A DNA stretch of 38,262 nucleotides from a virus, in the IMG/VR virus record IMGVR_UViG_3300030012_002335, positions 1 to 38,262 of that record. One strand, written 5' to 3'. Both the position numbers and the translations under genes were made by a program. This document shows, in pieces, positions 9,855 to 17,349 of this stretch. Below the pieces are notes generated by a model that was not told the DNA's origin, made no database searches, and saw only the letters and a list, made by a program, of their open reading frames with translations. Each line of letters opens with the position of its first letter. Positions within the stretch are counted from its first letter, which is position 1.

Positions 9855-10159
9855 ATGTCCTCCATATATTTTTTAGTTAATTCAAGCAGGCTCTCTTCAG
9901 TGCCATACCTATCTATAAACCTTGCTTTGAATGGATGTCTGGATGTGTAAAGGTCATTGTCAATACCTTCACGATGGTGTTTAAAACAAAGGGGAATTGT
10001 TTGAAAATGGCACCCGGCTTTAGTCTTCCCGTTAATATGATGGACCTCTGCCGGGCTACCTGCCCCAAAAAAATGTAAGCATACAATACATCCAAGCTGA
10101 GAGATACTGTCCATCCATTCTTTTTCAGCTTTATTGGGTGCTCTTCCTTTAAGCACCAT
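9851..10159 (-). CDS. Ref-like RecA-dependent nuclease (HNH family)
   Basis: 102 residues. It contains KEWMDSISQLGCIVC, then SPAEVHHINGKTKAGCHFQTIPLC and FKHHREG, the pattern of P1 Ref-type enzymes: G-C-x-x-C, A-E-x-H-H-I, H-x-x-x-I-P-L-C-x-x-H-H-R. Ref cuts DNA at RecA-formed displacement loops. The shared histidines support metal-dependent nuclease activity. Length is short but complete. Next to helicase and initiator it fits a recombination or replication-repair role. Confidence 0.75.
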   Translation of the reverse strand: MVLKGRAPNKAEKEWMDSISQLGCIVCLHFFGAGSPAEVHHINGKTKAGCHFQTIPLCFKHHREGIDNDLYTSRHPFKARFIDRYGTEESLLELTKKYMEDI

Positions 10160-10484
10160 ATCGTGATCGTTCTACTCTAAGGTTAGCCATCTTGGTACGC
10201 CACTCTTCAAACTGCATATCCACTGCTGACTTCTCTGTTTGTAATGCATCAAGGTTAGCTTTGGCTACTGCTACATTCATGCTTGCCTTGTAGTAATCTT
10301 CGGTTGCTTCAGCCTTAGATTTTTGTGCGTTGTAACTTCTCTCCCCGTCATCCTTGGCTTGACATAGCTGTATCCAAAAAACTTTTTTTAGATTTGCCTC
10401 TGACTTTAAAACATTAATTCTTGCTTCTTGGATTTTAGGGATGATGTCCCTAAGCATTTGGTGAAAGTTTTCTTCTTGATTCAT
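10149..10484 (-). CDS. Coiled-coil protein of unknown function
   Basis: 111 residues. Almost entirely helical: IIPKIQEARINVLKSEANLKK, then AKANLDALQTEKSAVDMQF and EEWRTKMANLRVERSR. The final F-E-x-W-R-T-K-x-A-N-x-R motif recurs in small marine phage proteins next to replication genes. It may serve as a helicase or nuclease accessory factor, by position only. It overlaps the helicase stop by 4 bp. Confidence 0.55.
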   Translation of the reverse strand: MNQEENFHQMLRDIIPKIQEARINVLKSEANLKKVFWIQLCQAKDDGERSYNAQKSKAEATEDYYKASMNVAVAKANLDALQTEKSAVDMQFEEWRTKMANLRVERSRYGA

Positions 10485-11803
10485 ATCTGCTCGTATAAGT
10501 CTGTTATCTTATCATCGGTTCCAAAGATGTCATCCAACAATGTGGTGAACTTTGATATCTCCGGATTAAACTCTAAGCTGTAGGTCCCAATATCACCAAG
10601 TCTATTTTTTCTAAAGATAATCTCAGCCGATGTGTCGTTGTGGTTCTCAGTGTAGTAACCATCCCGGTACAACATAGCCACCATATCAGCATCTTGTTCT
10701 ATTGATCCTGAATCTCTAAGATCTGAAAGGACAGGTCGTTTATCGGTTCGACCCTCAACACCTCGGTTTAATTGCGACAAAGCTATTATTGGGCACGAAA
10801 CTTGTTTCGCCAGCCCCTTCAGAAGATTGGATATGTAGGTCATGGATGCTGCTCTTGAGTCGCTGTTTGTTGGTGCCTTGGATGAGGTCATCAACAACTG
10901 CAAGTAATCCACAACAATAAGGTCTAGTTTTTTTGATACCGCCAGACTATTAGTTTTGTTGATAAGTGTTTCAATAGTAATCGGTGAGTTATCAAAGATA
11001 TAAAGATTGGTTTCATCAATCTGCTTCATGGCTTTCATAAAGTCTACCTTTTGAGTATCACTCATGCTGTTCTTCAGTATGTTGTCCATAGGAACTTTTG
11101 ACATTGAACTAATTACCTTTTTCAACAACTGCTCGTTGGTCATCTCTAAACTAAAGATCAAAACATTTTTACCTGCTAGTGCGTTGGATGTTGCTACATT
11201 GAGAGCAAAAGTTGTTTTACCCATGGCAGGTCTTCCAGCAATAATAATTAAGTCCCCTTGTTTGAAGCCATGTATCTTATCGTCTACATTCTCAAAGCTG
11301 GTTTTTATTACATTATTTTTTTCTCCCGGATTAGAGAGCTCGTCAATAATGTTCTTGGATATTTCTTTTGCTAACTTAGGTGTACCAAAACTTCTAGTAA
11401 TTTTATTTTCCATAAGCTTTGAGTTAACACGGTCAATCTTTTCTTCAATTGATCCTTCGTCATAAACAATCTTTGGTATCTCGTCAGATAAGTTTTCTAG
11501 TTTTCTATGTGCTGATTTGGTCAACAAAGAATCTACCCAAGAATTAAACGGTGCGGCACTAATAAATGTGAGCACAACCTCTTTAATATCTTCTGATTCA
11601 ACTTCTGATAAGTGAGATGAAACAGTTACAAAATCATTTTGATTAGTGTCTAACATTGCCTTGTATGCATTAGAGTATGTATGCCATCTAAAATCATCCG
11701 GCTGTACTCCTCTCTCTACTGCACGATCAAAACAATCTCTTTCCATAATCATGGCAGAAATAACATTAGCTTCTAGCTCTTTATCAAATACTCTCTTATC
11801 CAT
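10481..11803 (-). CDS. dnaB-like: DnaB-type replicative DNA helicase
   Basis: 440 residues. The DnaB N-terminal domain lies in residues 1-110 (ELEANVISAMI, then DDFRWHTYSNAYKAM). The RecA-fold ATPase has Walker A AGRPAMGKTT at about 188-197, Walker B DLIVVDYLQLL at about 293-303, and the ALSQLNRGVE and SGSIEQDAD motifs. It should unwind DNA ahead of host polymerase at the replication fork. Length is typical. The start follows GAGAGGAAAC, and the gene overlaps the initiator upstream by 8 bp. With no phage DNA polymerase in view, it probably recruits the host replisome. Confidence 0.95.
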   Translation of the reverse strand: MDKRVFDKELEANVISAMIMERDCFDRAVERGVQPDDFRWHTYSNAYKAMLDTNQNDFVTVSSHLSEVESEDIKEVVLTFISAAPFNSWVDSLLTKSAHRKLENLSDEIPKIVYDEGSIEEKIDRVNSKLMENKITRSFGTPKLAKEISKNIIDELSNPGEKNNVIKTSFENVDDKIHGFKQGDLIIIAGRPAMGKTTFALNVATSNALAGKNVLIFSLEMTNEQLLKKVISSMSKVPMDNILKNSMSDTQKVDFMKAMKQIDETNLYIFDNSPITIETLINKTNSLAVSKKLDLIVVDYLQLLMTSSKAPTNSDSRAASMTYISNLLKGLAKQVSCPIIALSQLNRGVEGRTDKRPVLSDLRDSGSIEQDADMVAMLYRDGYYTENHNDTSAEIIFRKNRLGDIGTYSLEFNPEISKFTTLLDDIFGTDDKITDLYEQI

Positions 11804-12443
11804 GTTTCCTCTCTATTATTGCGTTAAATTGTGTTAGCGAAAGCAATGTCCGGCATGTTGGTTTACCTTTCATATATCCGTTAAGTCTTGTTCTGTAATA
11901 CTGTGCGTTATTAGCTATCTCAAAGTAAGATTCCCAAAACTCTCTTTTGGTTAGGTCTAATTTCTTTCCCGTTTTCGGTGACACTAAACCTCTTCGTGCT
12001 TCCTCTTTTAATTTGTTCCAATTGTTTCTAATGACATATGGGTTAGCAGAATGGACAAAATACTTTTGATCACATTTGTCTTTATAGATATCAAAAATTT
12101 CATGATAATTTAATATATATACTTGTTTAGTATAAGTTTTAGTATTGTGTACTTTTACAGTACCCCCCTGTACTTCTGAAGTACCCCCCTCACTAAACAC
12201 TAATGTATATAGATTTGATGTGTCATTTCTGTTTTCCCACTCAATATATCCAAGATCTCTTAGTGTATTTAAATTTGTAATCACCGCATTTCTACTCAGA
12301 CAACTTATCTTCATAATCCTTGCATGCGATGGGTATGACTGACCAAACTCATCTGCATAGTTAGCTAAGATAAAAAGTATTAGTTTCTGGGTGGGTGATA
12401 TACCCTCAAGTTGAACAACTTCTGTTATATGTTTTACCGACAT
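11796..12443 (-). CDS. Winged-helix replication initiator, O/DnaD-like
   Basis: 215 residues from the ATG at 12443, which follows AGAGGTATC; a TTG 16 codons earlier lies in the promoter. Residues about 15-70 form a winged helix-turn-helix (SPTQKLILFILANYADEFGQ, then SYPSHARIMKISCLSRNAVITNLNTL and LGYI) of the type found in phage O-like initiators (helix_turn_helix_36). The C-terminal half is helical and basic and would bind the helicase encoded next. Initiator directly followed by DnaB is the standard phage loading pair. It might also repress its own promoter. Confidence 0.75.
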   Translation of the reverse strand: MSVKHITEVVQLEGISPTQKLILFILANYADEFGQSYPSHARIMKISCLSRNAVITNLNTLRDLGYIEWENRNDTSNLYTLVFSEGGTSEVQGGTVKVHNTKTYTKQVYILNYHEIFDIYKDKCDQKYFVHSANPYVIRNNWNKLKEEARRGLVSPKTGKKLDLTKREFWESYFEIANNAQYYRTRLNGYMKGKPTCRTLLSLTQFNAIIERKHG

Positions 12444-12462
12444 GATACCTCTATTTCTGTGT

Positions 12463-12491
12463 AGAATAATTCTGTTGTACTCTTTTGTCAA
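12463..12491 (-). promoter_or_regulatory. Sigma70-type promoter for the leftward replication operon
   Basis: On the leftward strand TTGACA (12491-12486), a perfect -35, is followed after 17 bp by TATTCT (12468-12463), a 4/6 -10. Transcription would start near 12456, almost at the SD of the initiator gene, so the leader is very short. It overlaps a rightward promoter, which allows competition between the two operons. Confidence 0.7.
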
Positions 12492-12503
12492 ATCGTTTAC
12501 AAT
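12475..12503 (+). promoter_or_regulatory. Candidate rightward promoter for the recombination operon
   Basis: TTGTAC (12475-12480), 17 bp, then TACAAT (12498-12503, 5/6 to the -10 consensus). The -35 is weak. GTTTA (12496-12500) and TAAAC (12506-12510) make a 15-bp interrupted inverted repeat over the -10, a likely operator. The overlap with the leftward promoter suggests a control switch. Confidence 0.55.
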
Positions 12504-12527
12504 GTCTAAACATTATTGGAGGTATCA

Positions 12528-13142
12528 ATGACAACAAGTAATAAAATATATGAATCGTTAGCCAATGTTCAAAATTGGTTGATAGAAAACCCAATTGAGA
12601 AATCTAAATTTAATTCTTTCTCAAAATATAATTACAGAGGTATCGATGATGTCTACGCATCATTTGCTAAACCACTCTGTGATAACAAAATCGTCACCAA
12701 CTTTCTCCCGGATCTTAAGATAAGAGTCAGGACCCTTGACGATGGTAAGACTACAGAGTCAATGCTCAAGGGAACAATTAGATTCCTATCATTAGAAGAT
12801 GGGTCCTTTGTGGATACTGCATATGTAGGTAAAAGCAAGTCAACTCAAGGTAGAGATTTAGAAGCGGCAAAATCTTTTGCATATCGTGATGCACTAATTC
12901 AATTCTTCTGTGTGCCTTTTGAGCAAACTGTAGAGCCTGAAGAGGTGGGTGATGATGATAAGGCTCCTGAAGATAGTCTGTTAGATATGTTTAAAGGAGA
13001 GATCGCAAATGCAAAATCAAAAGCAGATCAAGAAAAAGTTTTTAAGAAGTTTGATAAAGCTGCGAATTTAGCTGAAGACAAAACAGTTAGAGAACAGGTT
13101 GGTTTGTACTACGCAAAAGTAGTAGGTGCTAACAATGGCTGA
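12528..13142 (+). CDS. erf: ERF family single-strand annealing protein
   Basis: 204 residues from ATG 12528 behind GGAGGTATCA; an in-frame TTG 12 bp earlier is part of the SD. The FNSFSKYNYRGIDDVYASFAKPLCDNKI segment (residues about 28-55) is characteristic of ERF proteins (Y-x-Y-x-x-x-(D/E)-x-(V/I)), and AAKSFAYRDALIQFF near residue 115 matches the helix before the acidic tail. ERF anneals single strands during recombination and genome circularisation. Its partner exonuclease is the next gene, overlapping by 8 bp. Confidence 0.9.
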   Translation: MTTSNKIYESLANVQNWLIENPIEKSKFNSFSKYNYRGIDDVYASFAKPLCDNKIVTNFLPDLKIRVRTLDDGKTTESMLKGTIRFLSLEDGSFVDTAYVGKSKSTQGRDLEAAKSFAYRDALIQFFCVPFEQTVEPEEVGDDDKAPEDSLLDMFKGEIANAKSKADQEKVFKKFDKAANLAEDKTVREQVGLYYAKVVGANNG

Positions 13143-14106
13143 ACAAAGCAAAAAAATTGTTCAAGGAACTAAGGAGTGGTTTGCTCTTAGAAAAGGGAAG
13201 ATTACCGGAACAAGAATACAAAAAGCTGCTAAGGAATGTATTTGGACTAAGGGTAATCAGTGGGATGCTTTAGCTAGAGATATGTTTAGAGAAGAGAATG
13301 GTTTATCTCAGGACCCTTTTGATGCTAGAGCTTTGTATGCAATTAGCTATGGTAAAGATAATGAGCCAAAGGCAATACAAAGACTCAAAGAAGAAATGGG
13401 GTTTCAAATACAAGACTCTCCTTTCGTTAACCACCCTGACTATGATTGGCTAGGTATGAGCCCTGATGGAATTATTCTTAACGGTCCCGGAGGTGGGCTG
13501 TCTGCTGTAGAAATTAAGTGCCCGCAAACAAAACCGGTTACTGATGTTAAAAAACAAAAAAGAAACTATTGGCATCAAATGCAATTAGGCATGGAATGCA
13601 TGGACATAGATAAGATGCTTTTCTTTCAGTGGTATGAAGATAGTCACTACATAGAGTGGGTTGATAGAGATCCTGATTGGGCAGACATTTATATTCCTAA
13701 AGCAAAAGAATTTATGGACTGGTATAAGGAAGCAAAAAAAGATGCTGAGAATATTACTAGTTGGTCCATGGACAAAACAGAACCCGGTGTTCCTTACAAA
13801 GATATTGAGGACAACGATGATACTAAAAAACTTGCCAGCGTGTTGCTTGAAATAAAAGTAGCACAACAAAAAATAAAAGAGCTTGATGCTGTCAAGAAGG
13901 AGCTATCCGAAAGGCTAGTAAAAGAAAACAATGGGGCTTTTAGAACTTCATCTGTGAAGTGTCACCTAACTCAAGCTACCGGGAGGATTGATTATAAAAG
14001 ATTGATCGAGGATAAGGATATCCCGGTTCATGAGGTAGAGGGCTATAGGTCAGAGGGAGCTACTAGGATTTACACCAGACTTATGGAGGATAAAGATGCA
14101 AGTTAA
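13135..14106 (+). CDS. YqaJ/lambda-exonuclease-type recombination nuclease
   Basis: 323 residues from ATG 13135. The N-terminus has VQGTKEWFALRKGKITGTRI, the (Q-G-T-x-E-W-x-x-x-R-x-G-K-(I/L)-T) opening of YqaJ domains. Catalytic residues are D in GMSPDGII (about residue 110) and E and K in VEIKCP (about 126-128), followed by HQMQLGMEC, the conserved Q helix. It should resect 5' ends to give single strands for ERF. The C-terminal 100 residues form a helical extension (KKLASVLLEIKVAQQKIKEL) with a coiled coil. Confidence 0.92.
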   Translation: MAEQSKKIVQGTKEWFALRKGKITGTRIQKAAKECIWTKGNQWDALARDMFREENGLSQDPFDARALYAISYGKDNEPKAIQRLKEEMGFQIQDSPFVNHPDYDWLGMSPDGIILNGPGGGLSAVEIKCPQTKPVTDVKKQKRNYWHQMQLGMECMDIDKMLFFQWYEDSHYIEWVDRDPDWADIYIPKAKEFMDWYKEAKKDAENITSWSMDKTEPGVPYKDIEDNDDTKKLASVLLEIKVAQQKIKELDAVKKELSERLVKENNGAFRTSSVKCHLTQATGRIDYKRLIEDKDIPVHEVEGYRSEGATRIYTRLMEDKDAS

Positions 14107-14275
14107 ATCTGAGCCAAAAAAATCGGTCAGTTCAAGGGTTGATAGTAAAGTTTACGATCACCTTGAAAGGGTTAGTGATCTTCAAGGACATAGATTCTTT
14201 GATAGAGGTATGTCTTACAAGGTTGCTAAAATTTTAGAAGATTGGTATCAACAGGAGGAAAAAACCAATGGATAA
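14096..14275 (+). CDS. 59-residue small protein, possible ribbon-helix-helix
   Basis: ATG at 14096 lies behind GGAGG and overlaps the exonuclease stop by 11 bp. The sequence KKSVSSRVDSKVYDHLERVSDLQG followed by GMSYKVAKILEDWYQ has the beta strand, helix, helix layout of Arc/MetJ-type repressors, with S-S-R-V-D in the strand. If so it may regulate this operon. The assignment rests on pattern only. Confidence 0.55.
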   Translation: MQVKSEPKKSVSSRVDSKVYDHLERVSDLQGHRFFDRGMSYKVAKILEDWYQQEEKTNG

Positions 14276-14513
14276 GAAATATGATGACACTAATAAAGGG
14301 GCACTTTGGAAAACAGAGGACTCCGAAAAAAAATACATACTAAACGGGAACCTTAATGTTAACGGTGAGAAGTATGTAGTATTTGCGTATAAGAATGAGT
14401 CAGATGCCGAGAGAGCACCTGCACTTAATCTTAGTATTGTTCCGGCTCTAGATAAGGGTCCACAGCCTAGTGCTACACCAGCACCTAAAACTGTAGAGGA
14501 CTTGCCATTCTAA
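14268..14513 (+). CDS. DUF736-like, single-strand-DNA-binding-like protein
   Basis: 81 residues behind CAGGAGGAAAAAA. The opening DDTNKGALWKTEDSEKKYILNGNLNVNGEKYVVFAY resembles DUF736 (N-x-G-A-(L/I)-(W/F), then G-x-(L/I)-x-(V/I)-(N/D)-G-x-x-Y). The APALNLSIVP strand also fits. A proline-rich linker leads to EDLPF, like the acidic DDDIPF tip of bacterial SSB that docks repair proteins. Position after ERF and exonuclease suggests an SSB substitute; this is an inference. Confidence 0.6.
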   Translation: MDKKYDDTNKGALWKTEDSEKKYILNGNLNVNGEKYVVFAYKNESDAERAPALNLSIVPALDKGPQPSATPAPKTVEDLPF

Positions 14514-14806
14514 TGAGCGAAGAGAACAAACATATAACGATAAATCATACTAACGAAGACGGGTCCGTTGAGCTTAGGAAGTATGACACTCAAGAATTTT
14601 CTGAAGAGGCGGTGCATAAGTTTAATCAGCTTGCCACAGCCAACAAAGAATTTAATGACCAAAACAACTTGTTAGGGTTAATTAACTTGGGTAAAAAGGT
14701 GCTGGAGGGAGAACTTTCAAAGTTACTTCCACAGAAGTACGAAGTTGTAAAACCTGATGCAGGTGTTGTAGAATCTAATACAAGCGATACAAAAGAAGAA
14801 TCGTAA
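14513..14806 (+). CDS. Small acidic protein, DUF6447-like (uncertain)
   Basis: 97 residues. It starts with a beta segment (HITINHTNEDGSVELRKYDTQEFSEEAVHKFNQLA), then a helix (NKEFNDQNNLLGLINLGKKVLEGELSKLL) and an acidic tail. The short strand pair, S-E-E-A, coiled-coil order is that of small phage proteins in the DUF6447 group, from memory. The start overlaps the previous stop (TAATG) and has no adjacent SD. Confidence 0.5.
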   Translation: MSEENKHITINHTNEDGSVELRKYDTQEFSEEAVHKFNQLATANKEFNDQNNLLGLINLGKKVLEGELSKLLPQKYEVVKPDAGVVESNTSDTKEES

Positions 14807-14814
14807 TATTAGAA

Positions 14815-15309
14815 ATGACCTCACAAGATTTAAAGAGCCTTTCTAACTCTGAGAGGCTCGCATCTATACAAGGGGAGGCAAAACTTGATGGAGTGCCTTG
14901 CCGGGGGGTCTGTACGACTACTTATGGGGACCTATCCTGTGGAACTTGTGGCAGATCACAAGAAGAAATTACCCATTGGAATACCTTCACATCACATCAA
15001 AAGAAACTAATTAACATTAGAAATGCAGCATCTGGGTTTAAGATTAGACAGCTTGAATCTCAGGAAAGTCGCTGGGAAGAGTTACAGAAATTGAAAACAA
15101 TAGACAATTTAACAATAAGAGATGCAATTAAAAGGGTTGTATCTGTAGCAACAAATCAAGGTGAGATGTTTGATCAAGACCATAAGTGTATAGACTTGTT
15201 GACCAAAATAATTACCTCAGATCATAAGTTTAACGATCTTTCTATTAAGTCGCTAATGTCAGAAGATGACTACCAAGAAGTCAAAAATAGATTCGAGTCA
15301 AGCCTTTAA
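14815..15309 (+). CDS. DUF1289-domain protein with helical extension
   Basis: 164 residues. Residues 28-60 (VPCRGVCTTTYGDLSCGTCGRSQEEITHWNTF) are a DUF1289 unit: C-x-G-V-C-(S/T)-T-x-Y-G-D, then C-x-x-C-x-R-x-x-x-E-I-x-x-W, four cysteines that could hold a metal. The rest is helical and of unknown role (IRDAIKRVVSVATNQGEMF, then CIDLLTKII). It ends 44 bp inside the next gene. Confidence 0.6.
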   Translation: MTSQDLKSLSNSERLASIQGEAKLDGVPCRGVCTTTYGDLSCGTCGRSQEEITHWNTFTSHQKKLINIRNAASGFKIRQLESQESRWEELQKLKTIDNLTIRDAIKRVVSVATNQGEMFDQDHKCIDLLTKIITSDHKFNDLSIKSLMSEDDYQEVKNRFESSL

Positions 15310-15721
15310 AAAAGATCTTCTTGTTGGGCAAGAAGTAGAAAAGAAACTACTTGCCTCTATTCAAAAAAAATATCCAACTGCGGTATTGGTCCCGGGAAAA
15401 TTCAAGCCTTATGATATTTATATTCCAGAGAATGATCTGAAGGTAGAAATAAAAGCGGACTTCAAAAGCAAAGAAACCGGGAACATATTAATAGAACTTA
15501 TGATGTTTGGAGAGCCATCTGCTTTACTCACAACTGAGGCTGACTTTTGGATATTTGATACCGGGGATGAAATCATGGTAACCACCCCATCATTAATTAT
15601 GGAATGCATCATGGTTAACAATGTACCATCGCAAGATATTTTAGGTGATGGAGACAATCAAAAGAAAAGAGCCTGCCTAATTCCAATAGACTTATTTAAG
15701 AAATATCTAACTAATAGTTGA
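15266..15721 (+). CDS. PD-(D/E)XK endonuclease, resolvase-like
   Basis: 151 residues. The catalytic signature is clear: an N-terminal helix (GQEVEKKLLASIQKKYP), then KPYDIYIPENDLKVEIKAD, where D50 and E61-x-K63 are the metal and catalytic residues, followed by LIELMMF. Length and order fit a small Holliday-junction-resolvase-type or related nuclease. The start ATG at 15266 lies inside the previous gene; 44 bp overlap. Confidence 0.7.
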   Translation: MTTKKSKIDSSQAFKKDLLVGQEVEKKLLASIQKKYPTAVLVPGKFKPYDIYIPENDLKVEIKADFKSKETGNILIELMMFGEPSALLTTEADFWIFDTGDEIMVTTPSLIMECIMVNNVPSQDILGDGDNQKKRACLIPIDLFKKYLTNS

Positions 15722-15746
15722 CTTTGTATACATTGTATAGTAACAT
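15718..15746 (+). promoter_or_regulatory. Sigma70-type promoter inside the rightward unit
   Basis: TTGACT (15718-15723, 5/6 to -35), 17 bp, then TAACAT (15741-15746, 4/6). The spacer contains TGTATACA, an 8-bp palindrome and possible operator half-site. It would drive the genes from 15773 to integrase separately from the recombination genes. Confidence 0.6.
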
Positions 15747-15772
15747 ATGGGAATAACTTAATAGGGAAAAAT

Positions 15773-16081
15773 ATGAAAACTAAAATAAATAACGAGTTCT
15801 ACTTCGATTCTGAGTGGAACGCAACACATCAAGTTCTTGATGGCGTTTACGGTAGTTCATCTTACAGCTTCAGGTTTAAAAACCCTGCGGTGCAAAAGTG
15901 GACATCCCACATCATCAAGCCAAGCGATCTAAAAGTGCTAATCAACGAAACTGGTCTTAGCCTTGCAGATGCTAAGGCGAAGATGATTGACGACTGGTTC
16001 GCTGATGAGAACGAAGATACTCGTGAGCGAAACAATGCTAAAGCTCGTGAGCGAAGAGCCAAGCAGAAGGAGGTGAGCTAA
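15773..16081 (+). CDS. Unrecognised 102-residue protein
   Basis: The start lies behind AGGGAAAAAT. A beta-type N-terminal half (NNEFYFDSEWNATHQVLDGVYG) leads to a helix (DLKVLINETGLSLADAKAKMIDDWF) and a basic R/K/E-rich tail (RERNNAKARERRAKQK). The charged C-terminus may bind nucleic acid. It is the first gene after the internal promoter and so may be made at a different time from those upstream. Confidence 0.6.
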   Translation: MKTKINNEFYFDSEWNATHQVLDGVYGSSSYSFRFKNPAVQKWTSHIIKPSDLKVLINETGLSLADAKAKMIDDWFADENEDTRERNNAKARERRAKQKEVS

Positions 16082-16395
16082 TGGAAGCTAAAGACTGGAA
16101 CAAGCTGACACAGCTTGAGAAATTGAGAATCAAACTCAATGACCCTGAGTTTAGTTTTAAAAAAGTGACCAACAGAAAAGAGGTCACACTAAAGCTAACA
16201 AGAAAGCAAGCAAGTGAAATTCATTACTGGTTACAGTATGGGAGTGATGAGTTGTACCCTGATGATGACCCTTATTCTCCTTATAGCAAATCTGAAAATG
16301 AAAGCAATCGAATTAGAAGGAAAAGATGTTTTTCAATCCTTAAGATGCTTGACAAGTATTCGATTGACCAAACAGAAACATTGGAGATAAGTTAA
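16081..16395 (+). CDS. Unrecognised 104-residue protein
   Basis: The ATG overlaps the previous TAA (TAATG) and follows AAGGAGGTG. It starts with KDWNKLTQLEKLRIKLNDPEF, has a strand-turn-helix (KEVTLKLTRKQASEIHYWLQYG), and a helical end (RKRCFSILKMLDKY). No family is recognised. It overlaps the next gene by one base. Confidence 0.6.
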   Translation: MEAKDWNKLTQLEKLRIKLNDPEFSFKKVTNRKEVTLKLTRKQASEIHYWLQYGSDELYPDDDPYSPYSKSENESNRIRRKRCFSILKMLDKYSIDQTETLEIS

Positions 16396-17165
16396 TGAGA
16401 GATTATCAGAGAAAACGAGTCTACACTTGGGAAAACAAACAAGCGTGGATGCAAAAAAGTGGTGTCTATCTTAGTAAAGATGAATGCAAGGCAATTGTTA
16501 ATCGACTCGACAAAATTATCAAACCTGTGTTTAGAGCTAAGTTAGTGTTTGGCACAGGTCGAGGACCTTCACGAGCAAATCATAGAAGAATCTATTTAAA
16601 GGATTGGGGTCAATCGTTTGGTGTGTTGCTTCATGAATATGCTCATGTAGTTGAGTGTGGGTTTATGCGTACTGAAAATCATCACGGTAGAGATTTTGTA
16701 AGTATCTTCTGTTGCTTGCTGCATGTGTTTCATCCCATGCAACCAAGCTTTAAAGAACTAGCTCAATCGTGTAATGACTTTGGTGTTAACTTCAAAGAGT
16801 TTGATTATTGGATGCAAAAGCTAAAACTAAGCAAAAGATACAAACCGTTTGGTGTGATGCGAACTGAAAGTATTGTTGAAACCAAGAAGAAACGCACCTC
16901 ACCTAAACAACGAGTGGATGCATTGATAGAGATGTACCCATCCATTTCGTATGACAAGGATTATTCGTTTTGGGTTTACTGCGACAGCATTGTAAATGAG
17001 GCAAAGTATGACCCTTACTACGATGAACACTATTGCGATACTTGGAAAGAAGTTGAGGAACGAGTAAACCGCTATGTTGAATTAATCAATCAACAAGTAG
17101 GTCCTCATATTTCAAAAGGTCAACTCCTGAGAAACAAGTATAAGATGGGAAGGAGAGCAGCCTAA
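16395..17165 (+). CDS. Zincin-type metallopeptidase or SprT-like protein
   Basis: 256 residues. H80-E81-Y-A-H84 (LLHEYAHVVECGF) is an HExxH zinc site. Downstream ENHHGRDFVSIFCCLL offers the third histidine near residue 98, as in SprT/SPRTN-like proteases (H-x-x-x-F). The GTGRGPSRANHRRIYLKDW strand precedes the active helix as usual. The long C-terminal half is basic and lacks a recognised domain. SprT-like enzymes remove DNA-protein crosslinks; an alternative is a structural or host-targeted peptidase. Confidence 0.65.
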   Translation: MRDYQRKRVYTWENKQAWMQKSGVYLSKDECKAIVNRLDKIIKPVFRAKLVFGTGRGPSRANHRRIYLKDWGQSFGVLLHEYAHVVECGFMRTENHHGRDFVSIFCCLLHVFHPMQPSFKELAQSCNDFGVNFKEFDYWMQKLKLSKRYKPFGVMRTESIVETKKKRTSPKQRVDALIEMYPSISYDKDYSFWVYCDSIVNEAKYDPYYDEHYCDTWKEVEERVNRYVELINQQVGPHISKGQLLRNKYKMGRRAA

Positions 17166-17302
17166 TGCCTAAAGTAAAAACAACTCAAACAATTAACCAC
17201 ATCAAAAAGGGTACTTCAATTGGGAGGCACCCTAAGTCGATGGCTACTATGAATAAAAATCGTAAGAGATCTTACAAGGCTTACCGGGGGCAAGGTAAAT
17301 GA
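17165..17302 (+). CDS. 45-residue basic peptide
   Basis: ATG at 17165 overlaps the protease stop and follows AAGGAGAG. The product starts MPKVKTTQTINHIKKGTSIGRHPKS and ends KRSYKAYRGQGK. The S-I-G-R-H-P-x-S...K-A-Y-R-G-Q-G-(R/K) pattern is common among small peptides of marine phages, as I recall, without known function. High K/R content suggests RNA or DNA binding. Confidence 0.75.
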   Translation: MPKVKTTQTINHIKKGTSIGRHPKSMATMNKNRKRSYKAYRGQGK

Positions 17303-17349
17303 TTAATTATCCATGCGGTTGGTTTGACCCGGAGCAGTTACCAAAATGA
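17299..17349 (+). CDS. 16-codon bridging mini-gene before integrase (tentative)
   Basis: ATGA overlaps at both ends: it starts inside the stop of the 45-residue gene and stops inside the integrase start. It reads MINYPCGWFDPEQLPK. Translation through it would deliver ribosomes to the integrase start. Its last codons contain the GGAG that serves integrase. Short length keeps confidence low. Confidence 0.4.
   Translation: MINYPCGWFDPEQLPK

Noticed and set aside
11064-11465. Rightward 133-codon frame with hydrophobic residues opposite the helicase gene
   Set aside because: It is an antisense shadow of the DnaB ATPase domain and has no SD.
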